A stretch of 64,000 nt of DNA, taken from positions 248,001 through 312,000 of the forward strand of contig NZ_QEIH01000007.1 of the NCBI RefSeq assembly GCF_003260195.1, given 5' to 3'. The translations under genes and the position numbers were made by a program. This document shows, in pieces, positions 27,301 through 34,667 of the stretch; position 1 is the first letter of the stretch; every line of letters starts with the position of its first letter. The stretch is from Lutibacter citreus. Its GTDB lineage: Bacteria > Bacteroidota > Bacteroidia > Flavobacteriales > Flavobacteriaceae. The notes under the pieces are model-generated. The model was not told the DNA's origin, ran no database searches, and worked only from the letters and a program-made list of their open reading frames with translations.

Positions 27301-28823
27301 TTAAAATCAAACTTATATATTTCTTGAGATAAATCTGCTAACCCATTAAAATTAAGCTTAATATTATCATCATTAACTTCCATTGCTCCATCAAATAGTT
27401 TGTTTTTAAACACCCCATTTAAGCTTATATTTCTATATGTATAATTTTTATATTGATGTTTAGATACTTTACCTTTAACCGAAGTGTTTAAATTTTCAAG
27501 AGTAAAACCTTTACCATCAATATCAGCTTCCATTGATAGTAAACCTACCAAACTATCTCCCATTACTTCTCCTAACTTAAAATCTACAACCTGAATATGA
27601 CCTTTATAAGAAGCATTATCAATTTCATCAATATTAGTCAAAACCAAATCCGAAATAGAGGTGCCTAAATCCGTTTTTAATAATAATTGAGCATCTATTT
27701 TTTTTGGAGTAATATGAGATTTTCCAATTATTGTAAATCTCCCTAAATCCTTAAAACTAGATGGTAATGTATTACCCAAAACTCTAGGTAATAGTGTTTT
27801 TAAATGATTATAATCTGAAGTTAAATTTAAAAAATCAGCATCTAAAGCAAAACCATTTTCTTGATTAAAAGCATTTTTAAAATTTAAATCACCATTAATA
27901 ATAGCTTTTTTATCCGTATTTAACTTTAAGTTTTTAAATGTGAAATTATTTAATTTCCCCTCTAGATTTCCAGAAAAGTGCAACACATCATGGGTTCCAA
28001 ATTCTTTATAAAAACTTTTTAAATCAATAAGTGAAACATCTGCACTTTTAATTTGGGCATTTAAATTTACCAAATTATTAAAATCTGAAAAGTCTTCTCT
28101 ATTATAAGTGAATTTTAAATCTGTTAAAATTTTTGAAGATGCAGTTTCAATTTCAGTATTCTCAAAATTCATAAACTCTTTAGTATATGTAAACTTACTA
28201 CTAAAGTGTTTTACCTCTAAATTATGATTTTCAACAAAACTAAAATTATTAATTTTCACTGAAACATTTGGCCCTTCAACTTTAAAATCTTCTGCGCTTC
28301 CAATTATATTTTTAAAATATATTGGTTTTGGATCCTCATCATTTTCGTCTAATATTTCAACAAAACCATTTTTTAATTTCAATTTAGTACCTGTAAGTAA
28401 AAAAGTAGAAGGTTTTGTACTTGTAGATCCATCATCAAATTTATCTACAAAAACAGTTAACCCATCATCATTTTCATTTTTATATGTTTTAATATTAAAA
28501 ATAAAATCTTCAAGTGAAATTGTTCCAAATTCAAGTTTATTATTTATAATATTTTTATAACTAAAAATTGATGTTTGTAAATTTTCAGCATATATTAATG
28601 TATCTAAGTGATGGTCTTTTATAAGAATTTCTTTAAGTTGAACATCTCCTAAAAAAGACAAATCCACTTTACTAACATTAATATCAACTCCAAAATCTTT
28701 TTGAAGATAATTTGTAGCCGCTTTTCCCAAACTAGTTTGCACAGCAGGAATGCTTAATAACAGGCTGACAATTACTAAAATTAGAATTAGTGCCAGAAAA
28801 ATTTTAACTACTATTTTTTTAAT
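24363..28823 (-). CDS. Translocation and assembly module TamB / DUF490 protein (putative AUU start)
   Basis: Very long beta-helical protein that spans the periplasm and carries lipid or aids outer-membrane protein assembly. The C-terminal DUF490 region (LTGPINNPNMLGDLYL..., NIEAVYRVSA..., VGSKEQTSVIGEVTINFL) and repeated beta strands are clear. The first usual start codon is GTG at 28742 (1459 residues), but this lies inside the conserved PAVQTSLGKAA segment, after the membrane anchor. Upstream, in frame, IKKIVVKIFLALILILVIV is a textbook N-terminal anchor. It has no ATG, GTG or TTG; ATT at 28823 (or ATC at 28832) must start it. I use 28823 (1486 residues). Confidence 0.82.
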   Translation of the reverse strand: MKKIVVKIFLALILILVIVSLLLSIPAVQTSLGKAATNYLQKDFGVDINVSKVDLSFLGDVQLKEILIKDHHLDTLIYAENLQTSIFSYKNIINNKLEFGTISLEDFIFNIKTYKNENDDGLTVFVDKFDDGSTSTKPSTFLLTGTKLKLKNGFVEILDENDEDPKPIYFKNIIGSAEDFKVEGPNVSVKINNFSFVENHNLEVKHFSSKFTYTKEFMNFENTEIETASSKILTDLKFTYNREDFSDFNNLVNLNAQIKSADVSLIDLKSFYKEFGTHDVLHFSGNLEGKLNNFTFKNLKLNTDKKAIINGDLNFKNAFNQENGFALDADFLNLTSDYNHLKTLLPRVLGNTLPSSFKDLGRFTIIGKSHITPKKIDAQLLLKTDLGTSISDLVLTNIDEIDNASYKGHIQVVDFKLGEVMGDSLVGLLSMEADIDGKGFTLENLNTSVKGKVSKHQYKNYTYRNISLNGVFKNKLFDGAMEVNDDNIKLNFNGLADLSQEIYKFDFKTSVDYCDLNTLNLFKRDSISKIKGDIIIDLKGNSIDDLEGNINFKNSLYLNQKGNYFFKDFNVTSLFTDSIRTITINSPEIITGEIVGNFKFKELGKLTQNSIGSIYSNYKPFIVAANQKLDFKFNVHNKIVEVFYPEVILSPTTTIRGSINSDNNLFKLNVKSPKVDAFNNEIEKLSLQIDNKNPLFNTQLTVDKINSSIYDISNLHLVNITLSDTLYFRTEFKGGTDKTEDFNLSFYHTFNKENKSVFGIQKSNFTFKDNKWIINPLNDLKNNVIYDSKINEYNISPFLVESNNEKVEFYGRLKDSTYKDLNFKFKDVKLSSITPNIDSLKLEGIINGVLNYNQIKKEIKPNAKLTVANFKVNNSQQGDLKINIEGENTLTKYDVKMSLERDKNITFSAVGELDFEPEKPTMDIIVDFEAFKLDAFSPLGEDVLTNIRGFAYGNVNLTGPINNPNMLGDLYLDQAGLKFPYLNVDYNFDGTSVVSLKGQSFNFEDVLIEDNVKKTKAKLNGSISHKYFDRWKLDLDLVTSNLLILNTEEEETSVYYGKGYLSGGATIKGLTDKLVIDVNGKTNKGTYFVIPISDVKTLGESQLIRFSNSEIVVKGSKSRKEFLSEKLKGLSINFNIEVTKDAVVEMVLDKATGSYLKGSGTGNLQIELDTKDKFKMYGDFIVDNGIYNFKYGGIINKPFNVQRGGSVSWSGDPYTADINIEAVYRVSANPKSLLENITTNRKIPIDLITRFSGELFNSKRTFDIEIPNSSSTVASELAFKLNNNDTNSKTIHFMALLATGSFYNESNLSVNSSGLVYGTTSDLLSNAFDNIVNKGNNKFKLKPVYTFGEKNNIDNLNINDQLGLDFDYQVNDKIIINGKASVPIGSKEQTSVIGEVTINFLMNDEGTLTSSIFNRQNEIQYSEQDEEGYTQGAGLNYQIDFDSSRELFEKLGLKKKKQIDTTTVSKKDSIYNTRVTKLINIKSKEK

Positions 28824-28838
28824 TCGTTTGATATGCGC

Positions 28839-28846
28839 TAAATTTG
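28839..28846 (+). promoter_or_regulatory. Candidate -7 box of tsaD
   Basis: TAAATTTG, exact TAnnTTTG, 40 bases before the tsaD ATG. It lies in the short gap between the divergent tamB and tsaD starts. No TTTG at the usual distance. Confidence 0.4.
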
Positions 28847-28885
28847 CATTTTTACGGCAATTTTCGTGCCTTTATTTAATAATAA

Positions 28886-29920
28886 ATGATTAAAAATAAA
28901 CCAATTTACATTCTTGGTATTGAATCTTCTTGTGACGATACTAGTGCATCCGTTATTTGCAACGGAAAAATACTATCAAATGTTGTTGCAAATCAAGAAA
29001 TACATACCAAATATGGCGGTGTTGTTCCTGAATTAGCTTCACGTGCACATCAACAAAACATTGTTCCTGTTATTCAACAAGCAATTCACCAAGCAAATAT
29101 CGACAAAAAAGACTTAAATGCCATAGCTTTTACGCGTGGGCCTGGATTAATGGGTTCTTTATTAGTTGGAACCTCATTTGCCAAGTCACTTTCATTGGCT
29201 TTAGACATTCCTTTAATTGCTGTAAACCATATGCAAGGGCACGTTTTAGCTCATTTTATTGAAGACGAAAACCATAAAAAACCACCATTCCCTTTTTTAT
29301 GTTTAACAATTAGTGGAGGACATACTCAAATTGTTAAAATTTCAAGTCATTTTAAAATGGAAGTTTTAGGTGAAACTCTTGATGATGCAGTTGGAGAAGC
29401 CTACGATAAATCAGCCAAAATATTAGGACTACCCTATCCTGGCGGACCGTTGGTAGATAAATATGCCCGATTAGGAAACCCAAAAGCCTTTAAATTTACC
29501 AAACCAAGAGTAGATGGTTTAAACTTTAGCTTTAGCGGATTAAAAACAGGTATTTTATACTTTATTCAAAAACAAGTAAAAGAAAACCCAAATTTTATTG
29601 AAGAAAACTTAAATGATGTTTGCGCATCTATTCAATACACAATTGTTGAAATTTTATTTGACAAGCTAAAACTAGCTGTGAAACAAACTGGAATTAAACA
29701 TATTGCAATTGCGGGAGGTGTAAGTGCCAATTCTGAAATAAGAAAAGTTTTAAAAGAAAGTGAAGCTAAACTTGGCTGGACAACCTACATTCCAAAATTT
29801 GAATACACTACCGACAATGCAGGTATGATTGCTATTGTAGGTTATTTAAAATATTTAGAAGAAGATTTTTCAAAAGAAACTATTTCTGCTACGGCAAGAC
29901 TAAAAGTTAGTGAATCTTAA
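28886..29920 (+). CDS. tsaD: tRNA N6-adenosine threonylcarbamoyltransferase
   Basis: 344 residues of the Kae1/TsaD family, which transfers the threonylcarbamoyl group to A37 of ANN-decoding tRNAs. GIESSCDDTS starts the ASKHA fold; H115 and H119 in NHMQGHVLAH bind the metal; ISGGHTQ, GEAYDKSAK, AGGVSAN and TTDNAGM complete the site. Length is normal. It works with TsaB, TsaC and TsaE, none of which is in the window. A terminator follows. Confidence 0.95.
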   Translation: MIKNKPIYILGIESSCDDTSASVICNGKILSNVVANQEIHTKYGGVVPELASRAHQQNIVPVIQQAIHQANIDKKDLNAIAFTRGPGLMGSLLVGTSFAKSLSLALDIPLIAVNHMQGHVLAHFIEDENHKKPPFPFLCLTISGGHTQIVKISSHFKMEVLGETLDDAVGEAYDKSAKILGLPYPGGPLVDKYARLGNPKAFKFTKPRVDGLNFSFSGLKTGILYFIQKQVKENPNFIEENLNDVCASIQYTIVEILFDKLKLAVKQTGIKHIAIAGGVSANSEIRKVLKESEAKLGWTTYIPKFEYTTDNAGMIAIVGYLKYLEEDFSKETISATARLKVSES

Positions 29921-29935
29921 ATAAGAATCTATTAT

Positions 29936-29982
29936 AAAAAAAGAAGCCAATTTTAATAAATTAAAATTGGCTTCTTTTTTTA
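29936..29982. terminator. Bidirectional intrinsic terminator
   Basis: AAGAAGCCAATTTTAAT pairs with ATTAAAATTGGCTTCTT, flanked by A-run and T-run, between convergent tsaD and the uracil permease gene. Confidence 0.85.
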
Positions 29983-29995
29983 TAATTAATATTGA

Positions 29996-31231
29996 TTATT
30001 CTTCCACATGACTTCCTTTAATAGGAGAAGATTTACTTGGTAATACAAGGTTTAAAACAACACCAACAATTGATGCTAAGCCAATACCTGCAAGTGAAAA
30101 ATTACCATAACTCATTTGAGCTCCACCAATCCCAATTGTTAAAATAATTGATACAATTACTTGATTTCTAGTTTTAGAAAAATCTGTTTTAGCATCAATT
30201 AATGTTTTAATACCAATACTAGCAATCATACCAAAAAGCAACAACATAATCCCTCCTAAAACGGCAGGAGGAATGGTTTTTAATAAAGCACTAATTTTCC
30301 CAACCAATGAAAAAACAATGGCAGTTACAGCTGCAATACGTAAAACTCTAGGATCTGTAATTTTTGTTAATGCTACAGCTCCAGTAACCTCGCTATATGT
30401 TGTATTTGGTGGTCCTCCTAAAAATCCTGCAAAAGCTGTCGCAATACCATCACCAAGTAATGTTCTATGCAATCCTGGATCTTTTACAAATTCTTTATTT
30501 GCAACTCCTCCAATGGCATACATATCTCCAATATGTTCAATAATTGGAGCAACAGCTACAGGGATCATATATAAAATAGCTCCCCAGTTAAACTCAGGTG
30601 CTGTAAACTTTGGTAACGCAAACCAAGCTGCTTCATTTACTGATGTAAAATCTACCAAACCAGCAATAATTGATATAATATAACCAACTACAATACCAAT
30701 AAATATTGGAATTAATTTTAATATTCCTTTTGCATATACAACAATAACAATTGCAGTTATTAAAACCGCCATTGCTATTAACCAATTGTTTTTAGCCATA
30801 TCTACCCCTACAGAAGCAAGTGATAAACCAATAATCATAATAACTGGCCCAACTACAATTGAAGGAAATATTTTTTCAATAACTTTTAATCCCCATAGTT
30901 TTACAATAGCAGAAACTACTCCATAAACAATACCAACAGCAATTAACCCTCCAAGTGTTCCTGGATAGCCATATAATTTTGTTGCCGCTACAATTGGTGC
31001 TATAAAAGCAAAACTACTTCCTAAAAATACTGGAACTTTACCTTTTGTAATTATATGAAAAATTAGCGTACCTACACCAGCTGTAAATAATGCTACCGAA
31101 GGATCAACATTAATTAATAAAGGAACTAATACAGTTGCTCCAAAGGCAACAAATAAAAATTGGATTCCAATAATTATGCGCCTGGCAGGACTTTTAATGT
31201 TTGAAATGTTTTGGGTTTTAGTTAGTTTCAT
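29996..31231 (-). CDS. Uracil permease, NCS2 family
   Basis: 411-residue inner-membrane nucleobase:cation symporter with about 14 helices. It begins IIIGIQFLFVAFGATVLVPLL and has the substrate-loop residues of UraA-type members (VPVFLGSSFAFIAP, and the E-containing IEHIGDMYAIG). Xanthine/guanine NCS2 proteins are alternatives, but the layout is UraA-like. It has a candidate -7 box (TAGTTTTG, 31265-31258) and is separated from the upstream TonB receptor by a terminator. Confidence 0.85.
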   Translation of the reverse strand: MKLTKTQNISNIKSPARRIIIGIQFLFVAFGATVLVPLLINVDPSVALFTAGVGTLIFHIITKGKVPVFLGSSFAFIAPIVAATKLYGYPGTLGGLIAVGIVYGVVSAIVKLWGLKVIEKIFPSIVVGPVIMIIGLSLASVGVDMAKNNWLIAMAVLITAIVIVVYAKGILKLIPIFIGIVVGYIISIIAGLVDFTSVNEAAWFALPKFTAPEFNWGAILYMIPVAVAPIIEHIGDMYAIGGVANKEFVKDPGLHRTLLGDGIATAFAGFLGGPPNTTYSEVTGAVALTKITDPRVLRIAAVTAIVFSLVGKISALLKTIPPAVLGGIMLLLFGMIASIGIKTLIDAKTDFSKTRNQVIVSIILTIGIGGAQMSYGNFSLAGIGLASIVGVVLNLVLPSKSSPIKGSHVEE

Positions 31232-31257
31232 CTTGGGTTTTTAATTTTAAAATCCCA

Positions 31258-31265
31258 CAAAACTA
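31258..31265 (-). promoter_or_regulatory. Candidate -7 box of the uracil permease gene
   Basis: TAGTTTTG on the minus strand fits TAnnTTTG, 27 bases before the ATG; no exact -33 box. Confidence 0.35.
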
Positions 31266-31274
31266 ATTATAAAA

Positions 31275-31312
31275 ACAGAACAATCTAAATATCAGGCTTT
31301 AGATTGTTCTGT
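31275..31312 (-). terminator. Intrinsic terminator of the His-rich TonB receptor gene
   Basis: Perfect 15-bp arms ACAGAACAATCTAAA / TTTAGATTGTTCTGT with an 8-base loop, followed on the minus strand by five T. Confidence 0.8.
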
Positions 31313-31343
31313 TAACTCTTAATTTAGAATTAATCTATCTTAT

Positions 31344-33626
31344 TTATAGGTTAAATTTTAAACTTGTTATAAAATTTCTCCCCATATTTTCTATCCCGTT
31401 GATTTTTAGACGAGATAGATGTGAAAGATAAGATTTGTCTAATGCATTATTTATGTTGAAATTAACATCAAAACTTAACTTATTTAGTTTTATTGTTCCA
31501 CCAATTCCTAAATTCAACAAATTATAAGCATTACTTTTTGTTTCATAATTGCTTAAATTATTTTGTTCAAAAGTACTTTCTAATGTTGCTGAAGCAAAAC
31601 CATTTTGTAACCATTTAATACTGTTAATTTCTGCTCTAATAGTATTTGTTAATTTATTTGCTGGAATTAAAGGTAAATAATCTCCATTGTTTTGTTTACC
31701 AATTACCATTTCAAAATTACTATGTAAATGCAGCCAGTCTAAAGGATGTGGGTGCAGATGTAAACCAAATTCTCCACCATATAACTTTGCATTGTCTTGT
31801 GTGTAACTATACACTTCAAAATCGTCTTCAATTTCACCTGTTGGAGCAATAAATATATAATCGTTTATATAATTGTAAAAACCATTTAAAACTAGTTCAA
31901 AATGATCTGTTTTGTATTCAAAAGAAATATCCGATTGATAATTTTGTTCTTGTTCAAGTTTATTGTTTCCAAGTTCAAATCTATTAGAACCGTGGTGCAC
32001 CCCGTTTGAAGTTAATTCAGCTAAATTAGGAGCTTTAAATCCTGAAGCTAAATTAATTCTACTAGTTATTTTGTTAAATAGTTGTGTTTTATAACCTAAT
32101 GAAGCAGAAACATTATTGAATGATTTATCAATAGCTTCAAAAATATGAACTTCATCATCGTGAGGAACTTCATGATAATATGTTTTTAAATTTCTATTAT
32201 CAAATCTAATTCCTCCTTGAATACTATTATTATTAAAAGTGTGCATTGCCGTAGCAAAAACACCAATATCATTTATATCTGCATTTGGAATTAATATTTC
32301 TTCGCCATAATTTCTGTTTTCCTGGTACATACCTTGAACACCAACAACTGTTTCAATATTTTTAAATGTTGGTAATTGCCATTTAACATCATAACTATAG
32401 GTATCTAAGACTAATTGTAAGGCTGCTTCTAAATCTTCATCTTCGTGTTGTTCTTCCTCTTCTTCGTGATCTTCATCATCGTGATGCTCATCTTCGTCAT
32501 CATGGTGTTCTTCAAATTCATTTCTATTATTTCTAGTAAATCCAAAAACTGTAGAAATTTTAGAATTATTTAAAAATATAGTATTACTTAAACTAACCAT
32601 TTTTGTTGTTAACCCTTGATACGGAAATAATTTATCTTTTGAAGCAGTTTGATCTCCAATCTCATCTGGAATACCAATAGTGCTTTTGCTGTATAAAAAG
32701 CGTAAAGTACTAGAAATTAACTCGCTGTTGTAACCAATAGCAGAGTTAAAACTGGTTTCGTTAAAACGTGTATTAGTAACTCGATCATTATTGGCAGTTT
32801 TATAATCGCTATGTGAATTGTAAGATCCATTAGCTAAAAATTTCCATTTACTGAACGATTGTTTTGCGCTAATTGCTGTGTTTGTTCCTTCGGTATTCGA
32901 ATAAAAAGTTTGAGACCCTGAAAGATCAAAGCTATTTTCTGAAGCAAATTTCACAGGGTTAAAATACAGTACGCCACCCAAAGCATCTGAACCATAAAGT
33001 AATGATGCTGGTCCTTTTATAACTTCCATACTTTCAATACTCGAAGCATCTACACCTAAGCCGTGTTCATCTCCAAATTGTTGATTTTCAAGTCGTAATC
33101 CTTGACTGTAAACCAATACTCGGTTTCCACGTAAACCTCTAATTACAGGTTTTCCTATTCCTATACCAGTAGACATTGTTGAAACTCCAGGAATAGTACT
33201 TATGCTTTCGCTTAAAGTTACAATTCCTTTATTTTTTAATTGTTTAATGGTTGCTTTTTCAACTTTCATTACATTTTCACTTTGCAATTTATTGAAAGGT
33301 GTAGAGATAATAACTTCATCCATTTTAAACACACTTTCTTTTAAAATGAAGTTTAAAGTTGTTATTTTTTTAGTTAATTTAATTGTTTTTATTTGTGTTT
33401 TATAACCAATATAGGCAACAGTAATTTTTAAGGTATTGCTTGGGAGGTTTTTTAATTCGAAATAACCTTTTTCATTGGTTGAAGTACCTTTATGAAGTTC
33501 ATTAATATAAACTTCAACACCTAGTAGTTTTTCTTTTTCAGTATTTGTAATGGTACCTGTAATTGTGTTTTGAGAATGCAAAACAGCAGATAATCCTAAA
33601 AATAGGATTATGATATATGATTTCAT
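31344..33626 (-). CDS. TonB-dependent receptor with His/Asp/Glu-rich loop (zinc-type candidate)
   Basis: 760 residues: signal peptide 1-18, CarboxypepD_reg-like domain about 20-95, plug about 120-225 (VIRGLRGNRVLVYSQGLRLENQ, IEVIKGPASLLYGS form), then a barrel ending SLKFNL. About residues 371-397 hold a dense run of His, Asp and Glu (EEHHDDEDEHHDDEDHEEEE), predicted to be an extracellular loop. Zinc receptors such as Neisseria ZnuD carry similar His-rich loops, so zinc or a related divalent metal is the likely substrate. It follows a His/Cys-rich exported protein by 41 bases and the RND efflux cluster on the same strand. Confidence 0.82.
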   Translation of the reverse strand: MKSYIIILFLGLSAVLHSQNTITGTITNTEKEKLLGVEVYINELHKGTSTNEKGYFELKNLPSNTLKITVAYIGYKTQIKTIKLTKKITTLNFILKESVFKMDEVIISTPFNKLQSENVMKVEKATIKQLKNKGIVTLSESISTIPGVSTMSTGIGIGKPVIRGLRGNRVLVYSQGLRLENQQFGDEHGLGVDASSIESMEVIKGPASLLYGSDALGGVLYFNPVKFASENSFDLSGSQTFYSNTEGTNTAISAKQSFSKWKFLANGSYNSHSDYKTANNDRVTNTRFNETSFNSAIGYNSELISSTLRFLYSKSTIGIPDEIGDQTASKDKLFPYQGLTTKMVSLSNTIFLNNSKISTVFGFTRNNRNEFEEHHDDEDEHHDDEDHEEEEEQHEDEDLEAALQLVLDTYSYDVKWQLPTFKNIETVVGVQGMYQENRNYGEEILIPNADINDIGVFATAMHTFNNNSIQGGIRFDNRNLKTYYHEVPHDDEVHIFEAIDKSFNNVSASLGYKTQLFNKITSRINLASGFKAPNLAELTSNGVHHGSNRFELGNNKLEQEQNYQSDISFEYKTDHFELVLNGFYNYINDYIFIAPTGEIEDDFEVYSYTQDNAKLYGGEFGLHLHPHPLDWLHLHSNFEMVIGKQNNGDYLPLIPANKLTNTIRAEINSIKWLQNGFASATLESTFEQNNLSNYETKSNAYNLLNLGIGGTIKLNKLSFDVNFNINNALDKSYLSHLSRLKINGIENMGRNFITSLKFNL

Positions 33627-33667
33627 ATATAATGTATTTTATTGTTAAAATATTCTAATAATTCTAT

Positions 33668-33988
33668 TTAAAACAATAATGTAGGTGGTGCTCTTGAAGC
33701 TTTGTAAGTTGTTGAAATTGAAGCTAACTGTGCTTCTGAAGAAATAATTATTTTATCTGAAATAAAGTGTTCAGTTATTACTATTTCCGAAGAAAATTCT
33801 ATAGAATTCTGATTGATTTTAAAATGAAAAACCGAACAATCAAATTTATGTTTATCAATATGTAAATCACTAACAGTACATACATCATGAGAATGATGCT
33901 CAAATGAATGTACAAACTGTACTGCAAAAGGAAGCAATACAGCTATTGTTAGTACATTTATTATAATATGTTTTACTATGTTTTTAAT
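33668..33988 (-). CDS. Small exported His/Cys-rich protein (putative AUU start)
   Basis: The first usual start codon, TTG at 33937, would give 89 residues beginning in the middle of a signal helix. In frame upstream, before the TAG stop, the reading is I-KNIVKHIIINVLTIAVLLPFA, a proper signal peptide if the ATT at 33988 initiates (106 residues). The mature part has HSFEHHSHDVC, HIDKHKFDC and HF, a candidate metal-binding pattern, and ends APPTLLF. It lies 41 bases upstream of the His-rich TonB receptor. I infer a periplasmic metal-binding partner. No named family recognised. Confidence 0.65.
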   Translation of the reverse strand: MKNIVKHIIINVLTIAVLLPFAVQFVHSFEHHSHDVCTVSDLHIDKHKFDCSVFHFKINQNSIEFSSEIVITEHFISDKIIISSEAQLASISTTYKASRAPPTLLF

Positions 33989-34019
33989 TATCTAATATTT
34001 GCGGCGAAATTACAAGAAA

Positions 34020-34205
34020 TTAATCTTTAACTCCTAATTTAGTTAATATTATTTCTAGCAAACACCATTTTGTAATTCCACGTTGAAATAAATTTGCACC
34101 AACAAATGCAGCCAACCACAACCAATTAATATTTAATTTTATAGCTAGAGCTAAACTGATTAATACTAAAGCTCCTGGAATTATGTTCATTAATCTTGAT
34201 TTCAT
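34020..34205 (-). CDS. DUF2892-like small membrane protein
   Basis: 61 residues: R-L-MNIIPGALVLISLALAI and NWLWLAAFVGANLFQRGITKWC, two membrane helices with the N-rich turn and C-terminal KWC typical of the DUF2892 (YgaP tail-like) family. It starts 13 bases after the PII-like gene and is the last gene of the RND cluster. Function unknown. Confidence 0.75.
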   Translation of the reverse strand: MKSRLMNIIPGALVLISLALAIKLNINWLWLAAFVGANLFQRGITKWCLLEIILTKLGVKD

Positions 34206-34218
34206 CTTTTTTTAAATT

Positions 34219-34527
34219 TTAGTTTATATATTTTTCAATATCTAAAACAATTGCTTTAATTGGATTAGAGTCTGATTTTTCAGCATTAAATTCTTTAACA
34301 CCTTTAAAAATAGTATCAATTTTTTCTTCTGATGTAAAAGAAAAATATAGCTTAGAATTAACCGTATCCTGTTGTGCAGAAAACCAATTAGTTTGTATAT
34401 CGTTTCCTTTAAAAAATTTATGCCCTTGAATTTCAGAAGTACTATAAACTATTACTTCTGCTTTCTTAAAAAGTTTACAAACTTCTTTTTCAAATTCTAA
34501 TACGCTTGTTATTAATAGTAGTTTCAT
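34219..34527 (-). CDS. PII-like small protein of the RND efflux cluster
   Basis: 102 residues with a ferredoxin-like alternation (MKLLLITSVLEFEKEVCKLFKKAEVIVYST..., KLYFSFTSEEKIDTIFKGVKEFN). It resembles the small PII-like proteins (DUF3240-type) often found beside RND efflux pumps, thought to sense metal or regulate the pump. It is cytoplasmic. It is separated from the RND permease gene by a palindromic repeat element but lies on the same strand. Family assignment is by overall look, not by a decisive motif. Confidence 0.6.
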   Translation of the reverse strand: MKLLLITSVLEFEKEVCKLFKKAEVIVYSTSEIQGHKFFKGNDIQTNWFSAQQDTVNSKLYFSFTSEEKIDTIFKGVKEFNAEKSDSNPIKAIVLDIEKYIN

Positions 34528-34566
34528 TTTAGGTGTTTTTGGTGAATAATGCTATGCTTTTTTATT

Positions 34567-34645
34567 CGTCATTCTAAACTTGTTTCTGGTTCTCATAACT
34601 ATGGTAATCAATACGATGAGATTCTGAAATAAATTCAGAATGACG
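34567..34645. repeat. Large imperfect palindromic repeat (REP-like) between RND permease and PII-like gene
   Basis: Arms of 30 bases (34567-34596 and 34616-34645), matching at about 24 positions, start CGTCATTCT and end AGAATGACG around a 19-base loop. This resembles the CGTCATTCTGA...TCTCAT intergenic repeats of Flavobacteriia. Positioned inside the operon, it could form a hairpin that protects or attenuates the efflux mRNA. Confidence 0.7.
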
Positions 34646-34667
34646 TGTTTTTGTTTTCACTAAATTC

